Shown piece by piece: positions 23,279 through 31,407 of a DNA stretch of 64,000 bases. The number at the start of each line of letters is the position of its first letter. The first letter of the stretch is position 1. The DNA lies in the NCBI RefSeq assembly GCF_963669205.1, contig NZ_OY769915.1, positions 2,268,001 to 2,332,000 of the forward strand, in the 5' to 3' direction. The stretch is from an uncultured Roseibium sp. (GTDB taxonomy: Bacteria > Pseudomonadota > Alphaproteobacteria > Rhizobiales > Stappiaceae). Position numbers and translations under genes: made by a program. The notes beneath the pieces were generated by a model. The model saw nothing but the letters and a program-made list of their open reading frames with translations, was not told the origin of the DNA and did no database searches.

Positions 23279-23905
23279 CTATCGATATTTTTCAATAAAC
23301 GCGTCGATGGAAAGCTCCCGGAAGTCCGGCAGCCGCTCCTTCAGCGCGGCGTGCGGCCAGTCCCACCAGCAAATGTCCATCAGTGCCTGTTCCTGCCGTT
23401 CGGTGAAACGGCGCTTGATCGGTTTGGCGGCGACACCGCCGACCACGGTGTAGGGGGCAACGTCTTTCGACACGACCGCGCCCGCGGCGATGATCGCGCC
23501 CGTGCCCACCGTGACGCCGGCAAGCACGGTTGCATTGTGGCCAATCCAAACATCATGCCCGATTGTCACCCAGTCATCCTTGCGCCACCGGAAGAAGCCG
23601 GCATCGTCCTCACCGAGTTCATAGGCCGCGGCGCGATAGGTGAAATGGTGCTGGGACGCGCGCCAGGTCGCGTGGTTGCCCGGGTTGATGCGTACGCGCC
23701 GCGCGATCGAACAGAACTTTCCGATACTTGCCCAGACCACGTCGCCGTCCTGAACGATGTAGGAATAGTCGTCCATGTGGCTTTCGCGCATTTCGGTGCG
23801 CGCGCCGACCTCCGTCCAAATCCCGAGTTCGCAGTTCAGAACGTTGGCTTCGGGGTGAACGTTGGGGGCTTCGGTGAGCGTGTGCTTTTGCGTGGGCGCG
23901 GACAT
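23279..23905 (-). CDS. Phosphonate-cluster hexapeptide-repeat acetyltransferase
   Basis: Left-handed beta-helix acetyltransferase of 208 residues. Hexapeptide repeats are visible from CELGIWTEVG to IGHDVWIGHNATVLAGVTVG, GAIIAAGAVVSKDVAPYTVVGG and AKPIKRRF. It matches the hexapeptide-transferase family found in phosphonate metabolism clusters (TIGR03308-like). It is divergent from the phnCDEE transporter and carries its own Pho box on the minus strand 73 bp upstream, which supports a role in organophosphorus use. The acceptor is unknown. I chose the ATG at 23905; the frame runs on to 24103 over the Pho box. Confidence 0.85.
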   Translation of the reverse strand: MSAPTQKHTLTEAPNVHPEANVLNCELGIWTEVGARTEMRESHMDDYSYIVQDGDVVWASIGKFCSIARRVRINPGNHATWRASQHHFTYRAAAYELGEDDAGFFRWRKDDWVTIGHDVWIGHNATVLAGVTVGTGAIIAAGAVVSKDVAPYTVVGGVAAKPIKRRFTERQEQALMDICWWDWPHAALKERLPDFRELSIDAFIEKYR

Positions 23906-23978
23906 CGGGTCTCCATCGAGGTTGATCAATACCGGCAGTGTTTCTAGCGGGCCGGGCCGCGTCTCAAGTGAAGTTTTG

Positions 23979-23996
23979 ATGACAATGCCATGACGA
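23979..23996 (-). promoter_or_regulatory. Pho box upstream of the acetyltransferase gene
   Basis: Read on the minus strand this is TCGTCAT-GGCA-TTGTCAT: two CTGTCAT-like direct repeats (5/7 and 6/7 matches) with the standard 4 bp spacer. Its distance to the downstream start (73 bp) fits a PhoB-activated promoter. It lacks the first C of each consensus half-site. Confidence 0.6.
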
Positions 23997-24226
23997 ATTC
24001 CGTCCGCTATGATGTGGAAACAACGTGGAAAACGGCGAATGCCTGTTTTTGCGGCGGAAGGGGGAAAGGTGCATTGCCTCAAAAACAGGCGCTGTGCGTG
24101 CAAGACTTTGGCCGGTCAATCGACGAAGGCCAAAGGGAAAAAATCATTATCCGTCTAATTTCTGCCGGCGACGAGTGCCTCCATGTCATTGAAAGGACAT
24201 AAATACTTAGCCTGAACGTCAAAAAC

Positions 24227-24244
24227 CTGTCATCTGACTGTAAT
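24227..24244 (+). promoter_or_regulatory. Pho box upstream of phnC
   Basis: CTGTCAT-CTGA-CTGTAAT: two PhoB half-sites in direct repeat with a 4 bp spacer, 13 of 14 consensus positions matching. It implies transcription starting roughly 20-30 bp downstream. That excludes the ATG at 24251 as the start of phnC and supports the GTG at 24299. Confidence 0.85.
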
Positions 24245-24298
24245 CGACCAATGGCTCTTTCCCCGGGCGCTAAGCAATTTAACGGACAGGGCTGTCGG

Positions 24299-25132
24299 GT
24301 GATTGAATTCCAGAATGTAACCAAGACCTTCGGGTCTCGGACTGCGGTTAACAAGGTCAGTTTTAACATCGACAAGCCGCAGATGGTCGGCATCATCGGC
24401 CGGTCCGGCGCGGGCAAGTCGACCCTGCTGCGGATGATCAATCGGCTGACACCGGCAACGTCCGGGGAGATCCTGTTTGAAGGCAGGGACATCCTTCGCC
24501 TGAGAGGCGCCATGATGCGCCGGTGGCAGCGCGACTGCGCCATGGTGTTTCAGCAATTCAACCTCGTGCCGCGTCTCGATGTCGCCACCAACGTGATGCT
24601 GGGTCGTCTCAACGGCCACGGCACGCTCAAGAGCCTTTTCAACATTTTCAGTGCCGGAGATGTCGCTGACGCGCTTGAGGCCCTCGACCGCCTCGGCATC
24701 GTCCAGGAAGCGACCAAGCGCGCCGAGGAACTGTCCGGTGGACAGCAGCAGCGCGTCGCGATTGCCCGCGCGCTTATGCAGAACCCGCATATGATCCTTG
24801 CCGACGAACCGATCGCATCGCTCGATCCCATGAACGCGAAAATCGTCATGGACGCCCTGCGCGAAATCCACGAGCGCGACAACAAGGTGGTCATCTGCAA
24901 TCTGCACACGCTCGACACCGCCCGCAGTTATTGCGACCGCGTGATCGGAATGCGCGACGGTTTCATCGTTTTCGACGGCAAGCCGGAAGAACTCACGACA
25001 AATGCAGCCCGCGAGATCTACGGCGCGGACGAAAGCTTTAACGAGGCAGCCACATCCACTGCCATCGATGCCGGCAACGCCGGCGCTCAAGAATCCGCCG
25101 GTGCGATGACCCCGGCGGCAGCAGCGGTTTGA
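24299..25132 (+). CDS. phnC: Phosphonate/phosphite ABC transporter ATP-binding protein
   Basis: ATPase of a phosphonate-type ABC importer, 277 residues from the GTG at 24299. Walker A is GRSGAGKST (residues 34-42), followed by a Q-loop (VFQQFNLV), the signature LSGGQQQRVAIARAL, and Walker B (MILADEPIASLD). I rejected the ATG at 24251: it lies six bases after the Pho box, probably upstream of the transcript, and its 16 extra residues do not look like the family, which starts at IEFQNVTKTFG. The C-terminus carries an Ala-rich tail. First gene of phnC-phnD-phnE-phnE. Confidence 0.93.
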   Translation: MIEFQNVTKTFGSRTAVNKVSFNIDKPQMVGIIGRSGAGKSTLLRMINRLTPATSGEILFEGRDILRLRGAMMRRWQRDCAMVFQQFNLVPRLDVATNVMLGRLNGHGTLKSLFNIFSAGDVADALEALDRLGIVQEATKRAEELSGGQQQRVAIARALMQNPHMILADEPIASLDPMNAKIVMDALREIHERDNKVVICNLHTLDTARSYCDRVIGMRDGFIVFDGKPEELTTNAAREIYGADESFNEAATSTAIDAGNAGAQESAGAMTPAAAAV

Positions 25133-25187
25133 ACCGCCTGCGCACCTTACAACGTCATCGGATTCAGTCTCTCGGGGAGTGTCCCAA

Positions 25188-26105
25188 ATGAAAATCGTTT
25201 CCAAAGTTGCTGCGCTTGCTGCTGTCAGCATGATCGCCCTGAACGCGTCCGTCGCCGGCGCAGAAGAAATCACCGAATTCCGCATCGGCATTCTTGGCGG
25301 CGAAAACGCCTCCGACCGCCTGCGCGCCTATGAGTGCCTGGAAGAAAAGACGGCTGACCTTCTTGGTGTCCCGGTCAAGCTCTTTGCGCCGGCCGACTAC
25401 AACGGTGTGATCGAAGGCCTGCTCGGTGGCAACCTTGATCTTGCCTGGCTCGGTGCGTCCAGCTACGCCAAGGTTCACCTGACCGATCCGGAAGCCGTTG
25501 ATCCGGTTCTCGTCAAGGTGAACGTGGACGGCGGCTACGGCTACTACTCCATCGGTTTTGCCCGCAATGACAGCGAAATCAATTCGCTGGAAGACATGAA
25601 AGGCAAGGTTTTCGGTTTTGGTGATCCGAACTCCACATCCGGCTACCTGATCCCGTCCATTGCCATCCCGCAGGAAGGCTATCCGATGGAAGCTGGAGAT
25701 TACTTCGGCGACGTCGTCTTCACCGGCGGTCACGAACAGACAATCGTTGCCGTTTCCAATGGTGACATCGACGCTGGCGTGACCTGGGCCGACGGCCTCG
25801 GCGAGTGGGAAGACGGCTACAACTCCGGTGCTCTGCGCAAGGCATCCGATGCCGGTCTGGTCGACATGACCGAACTGCGCCAGATCTGGCAGTCTCCGGT
25901 GATCCCTGAAGGCCCGATTGTTCTTTCCAAGACGCTGCCGGAAGACGTCAAGATCAAGATGACCGGCCTGATCGCGTCCTTGAATTCCATCGATCCGGAC
26001 TGCGCCTACAACATTGCCGCCGGTGAGACGAAGGGCTTCATGCCGATCACACACGAAGCTTACGTGAACATCGTTGAAGCGCGTAAGGCCAAGAACAAGA
26101 ACTAA
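25188..26105 (+). CDS. phnD: Phosphonate/phosphite ABC transporter substrate-binding protein
   Basis: Periplasmic receptor of 305 residues: signal peptide MKIVSKVAALAAVSMIALNA... with cleavage after VAGA, then the PhnD core FRIGILGGENASDRL, DLAWLGASSYAKV, GFGDPNSTSGYLIPS and GGHEQTIVAVSNGDIDAG. The Ser/Thr loop STSG is the anion-binding site in this family. The ligand may be a phosphonate, phosphite or phosphate ester; no phosphonate-lyase genes are in the window to decide. It is followed by a hairpin that may raise its level above the permeases. Confidence 0.93.
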   Translation: MKIVSKVAALAAVSMIALNASVAGAEEITEFRIGILGGENASDRLRAYECLEEKTADLLGVPVKLFAPADYNGVIEGLLGGNLDLAWLGASSYAKVHLTDPEAVDPVLVKVNVDGGYGYYSIGFARNDSEINSLEDMKGKVFGFGDPNSTSGYLIPSIAIPQEGYPMEAGDYFGDVVFTGGHEQTIVAVSNGDIDAGVTWADGLGEWEDGYNSGALRKASDAGLVDMTELRQIWQSPVIPEGPIVLSKTLPEDVKIKMTGLIASLNSIDPDCAYNIAAGETKGFMPITHEAYVNIVEARKAKNKN

Positions 26106-26122
26106 GGTTCGAATGAACCAGG

Positions 26123-26147
26123 ACACGGGCCGATTGCCGGCCCGTGT
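26123..26147 (+). terminator. Hairpin between phnD and phnE (possible partial terminator)
   Basis: A perfect 10 bp stem, ACACGGGCCG at 26123-26132 with CGGCCCGTGT at 26138-26147, has a 5-base loop and is followed by TTGCTT. It lies 17 bp after the phnD stop and 231 bp before phnE. It could attenuate transcription into the permease genes or stabilise the phnD message. Confidence 0.6.
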
Positions 26148-26378
26148 TTGCTTGAATGAAGGCGTTGATTTCACTCCTGTTTCAAGCAAGGAACTGGGCC
26201 GCGATCCAGTGCTCACAGGACCGTTTTTGCAAACCGCCACCCGTGTGCCTGTGGTTACCGGATCTCTGCCGCAGTCCTCGCTCGCAACAGCGTGTGTCGG
26301 GGTGGCAGGACCAAGACCGCTCCAGGCGGCACGACGCTGCCGACATGCCAGAATTCTTTCACAGAAGGCTCCTAGAAC

Positions 26379-27227
26379 ATGGCCGTTGCCGCTCTCGAAC
26401 AGGAAATCTTGATACTGCGCAAGCGCCGACAGCTGTACTCGTTGATCGGGTTGCTGCTTGTCCTTGCAGTGCTTGTTTCCGGTTTTTCGAAATCCAACGA
26501 GATGAATTCCGGCGGTTTCCTGCAAGGGCTTTCGAAGTTCTTCGACTATCCCGGTGAAATTGTCGCCGAAGCCTGGCAGGCCGGGCCGGCATTCTTCGGG
26601 CTCATATTGAACTTTGTCCCGGCGATGCTGGAGACATTGAACATAGCCGCGGTCGCAACGCTTTTGGGAGGTGCAATGGCGGTTGTGCTGGCCATGGCTT
26701 CCACGCGCAACGTAGACAGTTGGGGACCTCTCATCCCGGTTGTTCGCCGCATCATGGACATCACCAGAGCGTTTCCAGAGCTGATCATCGCTCTGTTCCT
26801 GATTTTCGTTCTCGGGTCCAGTCCCGTTCCGGCGATGATCGCGGTTGCGGTCCACACGGCTGGTGCTCTCGGAAAACTCTTTTCAGAGGTCAATGAAAAC
26901 ATTGATCGCAAGCCGATCGAAGGTTTGTCTGCCTGTGGTGCCAGCTGGCTGCAGCGCATCCGCTATGCCGTGATGCCGCAGGTCGCCCCGAATTACCTGA
27001 GCTATTTTCTGCTGCGGCTTGAAATCAACGTTCGCGCCTCTGCCATCCTCGGCTTTGTCGGCGCGGGCGGTATCGGGCAGGAGTTGCGCCGCACGATCGG
27101 CTGGGGTCAGGGCGCAGGGGACGAAACAGCTGCGATCTTCGTGCTTCTGTTCTGCACCATCATGATTATTGACCAGGTCTCGTCCTACCTGCGTGGCAAA
27201 CTCGTCGGCTCCGGCCGCGCGCATTGA
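26379..27227 (+). CDS. phnE: Phosphonate ABC transporter permease, first copy
   Basis: Inner-membrane permease of 282 residues with six hydrophobic segments. It carries the PhnE signature around the cytoplasmic EAA loop (EGLSACGASWLQRIRYAVMP) and the segment RASAILGFVGAGGIGQEL. Starts at an ATG after a 273 bp gap from phnD, and ends 11 bp before the second permease. It would pair with the larger second permease as a heterodimer. Confidence 0.92.
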   Translation: MAVAALEQEILILRKRRQLYSLIGLLLVLAVLVSGFSKSNEMNSGGFLQGLSKFFDYPGEIVAEAWQAGPAFFGLILNFVPAMLETLNIAAVATLLGGAMAVVLAMASTRNVDSWGPLIPVVRRIMDITRAFPELIIALFLIFVLGSSPVPAMIAVAVHTAGALGKLFSEVNENIDRKPIEGLSACGASWLQRIRYAVMPQVAPNYLSYFLLRLEINVRASAILGFVGAGGIGQELRRTIGWGQGAGDETAAIFVLLFCTIMIIDQVSSYLRGKLVGSGRAH

Positions 27228-27238
27228 GGAACTTCGTT

Positions 27239-28576
27239 ATGGCTGTCGACACGCTCAACGAACCGGTCTTCGACCAAAACACTGTATTTCGCAATGTGCG
27301 CCGCCGGGCCTGGCTCACCATCGGTGCTCCCTTGGCGGTCGTTCTTTACCTGACCTACACATGGTTTGCCTTTGGCGTGCCCGAATTGCTCTCCAAAGCG
27401 CAGCCCGAAAGAGCGGTAATCCTGGCGACCGACAGTGTCGCCTACAAGGTTCATGTCACCAAGCTTCTCCGGCGTGACATCATGGAGGTCGCCATCGAAG
27501 GGGAGCGCCGGGCAACCTACGCTCAAGAGGACTTGCCCGATTGGGTGGATGTTGACGGAACGAATGCGATTGTCGATCTCGGCGATGGTTATGAAGTGGC
27601 GATAACCGGCAAGGTGATGGAATTCACCGTTCCCGACTACGGCACCATCAAGGTAACGGCAACGAATAGCGGCGTGACAACCGAATTGCCGCCCGGTCCC
27701 GTTCCGGAATGGCTAAAGGACGATCCGAGAAAGTTCGATGCCCGTCCGACACTCGACCGGCGCGTTCAGGTGACGAAAACGAAAATTGAAGTGCACAACT
27801 ACTTCGGCGGCTGGGAAAATTTCTGGTTTTCTTTCCAGTCCGAGCTGCATGGCATGTCCTTCAGCCAGCTCTGGGCCATCGCGCTCTCCAATGAACGCAT
27901 CGATCCGTCGCAATCTAACATGTCGCTGATCATGCACGACTTTCTCGGAAACCCCGACTGGCAGCACGGCGAGGTTTTCACCGCACTCTTTGAAACGATC
28001 ATGATGGCTGTTCTTGGCACGCTCATCGCTGCGTTTGTCGGTTTGCCCCTGGCGTTTCTGGCCGCACGAAACTTCACACCGTCTCTCCTGTTGCGTTTCG
28101 GCACGCGCCGTCTGTTCGACTTTCTCCGAGGCATCGACATGCTGATCTGGTCCTTGATCTTCATTCGCGCCTTTGGTCTCGGACCGTTGACCGGAGCGCT
28201 TGCAATCGCATTCACCGATACCGGCACGCTCGGCAAGTTGTTTTCAGAAGCGCTTGAAAACATCGACAACAAGCAGGTAGAGGGCGTCCGGGCGACGGGT
28301 GCCAGCCAGATCCAGCGCTACCGCTTCGGAGTTATCCCGCAGATCCTTCCGGTCTTCGTCTCCCAGGTGCTCTACTATCTGGAATCCAACACCCGCTCCG
28401 CGACCGTCATCGGCGCGCTCGGGGCAGGGGGCATCGGTTTGATGCTTGTCGAAACCATGAAGACGTCCCGTGACTGGGAAAATACGAGCTACATCATCAT
28501 CCTGACGATTTTGGTCGTCATCATGATGGATCAGGCTTCGGGCTGGCTGCGCAGGAAGCTGATCGAGGGCAAATAG
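27239..28576 (+). CDS. phnE: Phosphonate ABC transporter permease, second larger copy
   Basis: This 445-residue permease has the PhnE core in its C-terminal half (EGVRATGASQIQRYRFGVIPQ, then RSATVIGALGAGGIGLML). Its first 200 residues hold one hydrophobic segment near residue 22 and then a hydrophilic, beta-rich domain of about 150 residues that is probably periplasmic. That domain is absent from the first copy and is a known variant of PhnE fusions in alphaproteobacteria. The ATG at 27239 lies eleven bases after the first permease's stop. Last gene of the operon. Confidence 0.92.
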   Translation: MAVDTLNEPVFDQNTVFRNVRRRAWLTIGAPLAVVLYLTYTWFAFGVPELLSKAQPERAVILATDSVAYKVHVTKLLRRDIMEVAIEGERRATYAQEDLPDWVDVDGTNAIVDLGDGYEVAITGKVMEFTVPDYGTIKVTATNSGVTTELPPGPVPEWLKDDPRKFDARPTLDRRVQVTKTKIEVHNYFGGWENFWFSFQSELHGMSFSQLWAIALSNERIDPSQSNMSLIMHDFLGNPDWQHGEVFTALFETIMMAVLGTLIAAFVGLPLAFLAARNFTPSLLLRFGTRRLFDFLRGIDMLIWSLIFIRAFGLGPLTGALAIAFTDTGTLGKLFSEALENIDNKQVEGVRATGASQIQRYRFGVIPQILPVFVSQVLYYLESNTRSATVIGALGAGGIGLMLVETMKTSRDWENTSYIIILTILVVIMMDQASGWLRRKLIEGK

Positions 28577-28668
28577 GGCAACATCTGTAGTCCACGGATC
28601 GAGTCGTGTGACGGCTTGCGCAAAGCGCAGCGCTGTGGTCGCCTGTCAGCCAAGGGGAGGCGGCCACC

Positions 28669-29193
28669 ATGCAGGCTCATGTCGGATTGTTGATCGTTGA
28701 TGTCCAGGCCGGTTTCGTCGGTGCGGGCACGGACCACATTCCGGGCATTGTCGAGGATCTGCAGCGGGACTATCGCCACATCGCCGCGTCCCGGTTCGTC
28801 AATCACGAAAACTCGCCGCATCGCCGATTTTTGAACTGGAACAGGTTTCTGCCCGGCACTGACGAAGTCGAGCTTGCCTTCAGGCCGGCCTCCCACGCCT
28901 TCGTGTTCGACAAGCCGCACTATTCGGCGGTCTCGTACGATCTTCTCAGATGGATCAATCTCAACGGCATATCCGAAGTGCATCTGTGCGGGATCGACAC
29001 GGAGATCTGCGTGCTTACCTCCGCCACGGCGCTGTTCGAAGTCTCGATCAGGCCCGTTGTCCTGGAATGGGCTTGCGCCTCGGGCGGGGGTGGAAAGGAA
29101 GGTCACGCTGCCGGGCTGATTGCTTTGAAGCGGCTGATCGGGCGGCAGAATGTGTGGGCCGACGGCTCCGGAAGACGATTTTTCGACGGATGA
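28669..29193 (+). CDS. Isochorismatase-like cysteine hydrolase
   Basis: Hydrolase of 174 residues with the isochorismatase triad in the expected places: Asp in GLLIVDVQAGF, Lys in VFDKPHYSAV, and the nucleophilic Cys in GIDTEICVLTSATALFE. Family members include nicotinamidases, isochorismatases and N-carbamoyl amidases. The substrate here is unknown. It follows the phn genes after 92 bp with no clear promoter or link, so shared regulation is uncertain. Confidence 0.87.
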   Translation: MQAHVGLLIVDVQAGFVGAGTDHIPGIVEDLQRDYRHIAASRFVNHENSPHRRFLNWNRFLPGTDEVELAFRPASHAFVFDKPHYSAVSYDLLRWINLNGISEVHLCGIDTEICVLTSATALFEVSIRPVVLEWACASGGGGKEGHAAGLIALKRLIGRQNVWADGSGRRFFDG

Positions 29194-29333
29194 AAGGCCC
29201 GCACGACGTGAATTCGGAACCGGGATTTGCAGGTCGTGTGTGGTTAAGTTTGCACTCATCCCTTTTTCGCCGCATTTCCATCGTGCGATAATCAAAACAT
29301 CTCGCAGAGGAATCAATGCTCTTGGAGGGGCTC

Positions 29334-30533
29334 ATGCCGGGATTTGGGTTGAAAAGACTGGCGCTGATAGCGCTCGGGTCGGGTCTTGTCTGGACCGCCG
29401 GCTCACAGAATGCCTTTGCGATAGAAAGCTGCGTCGCATCGCTGAAACGGGAGGCGGTTTCCGCGGGTGTCCGGCCCGAGGTCGCCGAGCGGATGCTCAA
29501 GGGAGCATCTTTCGACGAGAAGGTGATCCGGTTTTCGACGTCGCAGCCGGAATACAAGACCGAAATCTGGGACTACATGGCCTTCCTTGTCGATGCGGAG
29601 CGGATCAAGGACGGCAAGAAAAACCTCCGCAAGCATCGCCAGACCCTGTCGGCAATCGAAAAGCGCTACGGCGTCAACCGTCACGTCGTACTCGCCGTTT
29701 GGGGAATCGAGAGCGATTTCGGCCAGTTCAAGGGGGATTTCTATACGCCACATGCACTTGCCAATCTTGTCTGCGCCGGAAAACGGCGGCAGAAATACTT
29801 CCGCGGCGAGCTCATAAAAACCTTGCAGATTGCCTCGCGCGGGGACGTTCCCGTCAATGATTTCCAGGGGTCCTGGGCCGGTGCATTCGGTCAGACCCAG
29901 TTCATGCCGAGCACCTATAACAGCCTGGCGGTCGATTTCGACGGCGACGGCCGCAAGGACTTGGTCAATTCCGTTCCCGATGCTCTGGCATCGACGGCGA
30001 ATTTCCTGAAGAATGCGGGCTGGAGAGACAGCCGTGCGTGGGGTTACGAGGTCAAGGTGCCGTCCGGCTACTCGGGGCCCACAGGCCTCAAGAAGCGCGC
30101 CTCGCTGTCAACCTGGGGCCAGCGCGGGTTCAAGAAGGTCGGCGGTGGCAGCGTCTCGGGCAAGACCGAGGCGGCACTGATCCGTCCCGCCGGAGCAAAC
30201 GGCCCGGCGTTCCTGGTCACGCGCAACTTCAACGCCCTGCGGTCCTACAATGCGTCGACATCCTATGGCCTCGCGATCGCGCTCCTGTCTGAACTCGTTG
30301 CGGACGGCGAACCGTTCAAGACGCCCTGGCCGACGGACAATCCCGGTCTTTCGCGGGCGCAGCGCCTGGAACTGCAGAAACTTCTCAACAGGAACGGCTT
30401 CAATGTCGGGGAGCCTGACGGCAAGGTCGGACCGCTGACCCGCGCGGGCATCCGCAAGGCCGAGGCCAAATACGGCTTGCCGGTGACCGGACGGCCGTCA
30501 TGGAACGTCTACAGCGCTCTCGGCGGAAAATAG
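29334..30533 (+). CDS. Lytic murein transglycosylase (MltB family) with peptidoglycan-binding domain
   Basis: Periplasmic peptidoglycan-cleaving enzyme of 399 residues. It begins with a signal peptide (LALIALGSGLVWTAGSQNAFA), then an SLT_2/MltB catalytic domain whose general acid is Glu126 in WGIESDFGQF, followed by GSWAGAFGQTQFMPSTY and VDFDGDGRKDL. At about residues 335-395 is a peptidoglycan-binding type 1 domain (LQKLLNRNGFNVGEPDGKVGPLTRAGI). No lipobox is present, unlike E. coli MltB, so it is soluble. The ATG at 29334 follows GGAGGGG; an ATG six codons upstream has no site. Confidence 0.92.
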   Translation: MPGFGLKRLALIALGSGLVWTAGSQNAFAIESCVASLKREAVSAGVRPEVAERMLKGASFDEKVIRFSTSQPEYKTEIWDYMAFLVDAERIKDGKKNLRKHRQTLSAIEKRYGVNRHVVLAVWGIESDFGQFKGDFYTPHALANLVCAGKRRQKYFRGELIKTLQIASRGDVPVNDFQGSWAGAFGQTQFMPSTYNSLAVDFDGDGRKDLVNSVPDALASTANFLKNAGWRDSRAWGYEVKVPSGYSGPTGLKKRASLSTWGQRGFKKVGGGSVSGKTEAALIRPAGANGPAFLVTRNFNALRSYNASTSYGLAIALLSELVADGEPFKTPWPTDNPGLSRAQRLELQKLLNRNGFNVGEPDGKVGPLTRAGIRKAEAKYGLPVTGRPSWNVYSALGGK

Positions 30534-30548
30534 ACATCCGTCAGGCGC

Positions 30549-30571
30549 ACCCTGCGTCGGAAACGCAGGGT
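30549..30571 (+). terminator. Stem-loop after the transglycosylase gene
   Basis: Perfect 9 bp arms ACCCTGCGT (30549-30557) and ACGCAGGGT (30563-30571) have a 5-base loop, starting 16 bp after the stop. No T-run follows, so intrinsic termination is doubtful. Confidence 0.45.
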
Positions 30572-30672
30572 TGAGAAGGCATCTCCAGTGCGTTATGTCG
30601 TATTGCACCATTGTTTTGTTGCGCTGCGAAAACAAGCGGCGCACAATGCGGATCTCATTCTGGAGAAGTGCG

Positions 30673-31314
30673 ATGTCAGGCCGAATATTGACCGTAGCCC
30701 AGCAAAAGGGCGGATCCGGCAAAACCACGCTGGCGGCTCACCTTGCGGTTGCACTGGCCAAGCAGTCGGGCGAACCGGTGGCGATCCTCGACGTCGACCC
30801 GCAAGGATCGCTCGGAACTTGGTTCGAAGCGCGTGAAGAAACCCTGGGGGAAGACGAGACCGGACTTGAATTCCGCACCGCGTCCGGCTGGGGTGCCCGG
30901 CGGGAGGCACGGTCGCTGGCACGGTCCCACGGATATGTCGTCATCGACACGCCGCCCAAGACGGACACTGATGCAAAGCCTGCAATCGATGCGGCGGATT
31001 TCGTCATTGTCCCGGTCCAGCCGACCCCGGTCGACCTGTGGGCGACGTCCCAGACGATCGATCTGGCCAACCGTGAGAGCACGCCTGCGCTGCTCGTACT
31101 GAACCGGGTGCCGCCGCGCGCTTCACTGACGGGAGAAATGGCGGAAGCGATCGCAGAGTCTGGCTACGAGACCTTGAACGCGCGGCTCGGCAACCGGACC
31201 GTATTCGCCTCCGCGATGGGCAGGGGCATTGCAGTGACCGAAGATGCGCCGTCCAGCAAGGCGGCAAACGAGGTTGCCTCGCTGATTGACGAGTTGCTCG
31301 ACAGGATCGGTTGA
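30673..31314 (+). CDS. ParA-like Walker ATPase
   Basis: Cytoplasmic MinD/ParA-superfamily ATPase of 213 residues with a deviant Walker A (QQKGGSGKTT, residues 10-19), switch II DVDPQGSLGTW, and VVIDTPPKTD. It has no N-terminal DNA-binding domain and no parB beside it, so it is an orphan. Small orphan ParAs position other cargos, such as chemoreceptors, polysaccharide machines or partition-like complexes; the cargo here is unknown. The ATG at 30673 follows GGAGAAG; the frame opens upstream at 30571 without support. Confidence 0.88.
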   Translation: MSGRILTVAQQKGGSGKTTLAAHLAVALAKQSGEPVAILDVDPQGSLGTWFEAREETLGEDETGLEFRTASGWGARREARSLARSHGYVVIDTPPKTDTDAKPAIDAADFVIVPVQPTPVDLWATSQTIDLANRESTPALLVLNRVPPRASLTGEMAEAIAESGYETLNARLGNRTVFASAMGRGIAVTEDAPSSKAANEVASLIDELLDRIG

Positions 31315-31407
31315 GGCCCGTTCTCCCCGGTTCCAGACTAAATTTGCCTTGTCCTTGTCACGTTCCGGTGCCTTGATAGAGAAAATTCTCGGTCCGGGAG
31401 GACAGGC

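Larger units (their letters stand above)
23906..24298. other. Divergent control region of the phosphonate genes
   Basis: This 393 bp gap carries a minus-strand Pho box at 23979-23996 and a plus-strand Pho box at 24227-24244. The AT-rich part at 24120-24215 between them has no believable gene; a short frame at 23990-24202 has no recognisable product. Confidence 0.6.

Noticed and set aside
24251..24298. ATG at 24251 as the start of phnC
   Set aside because: It lies six bases downstream of the Pho box, so it is probably not in the transcript, and the added residues do not match the family.
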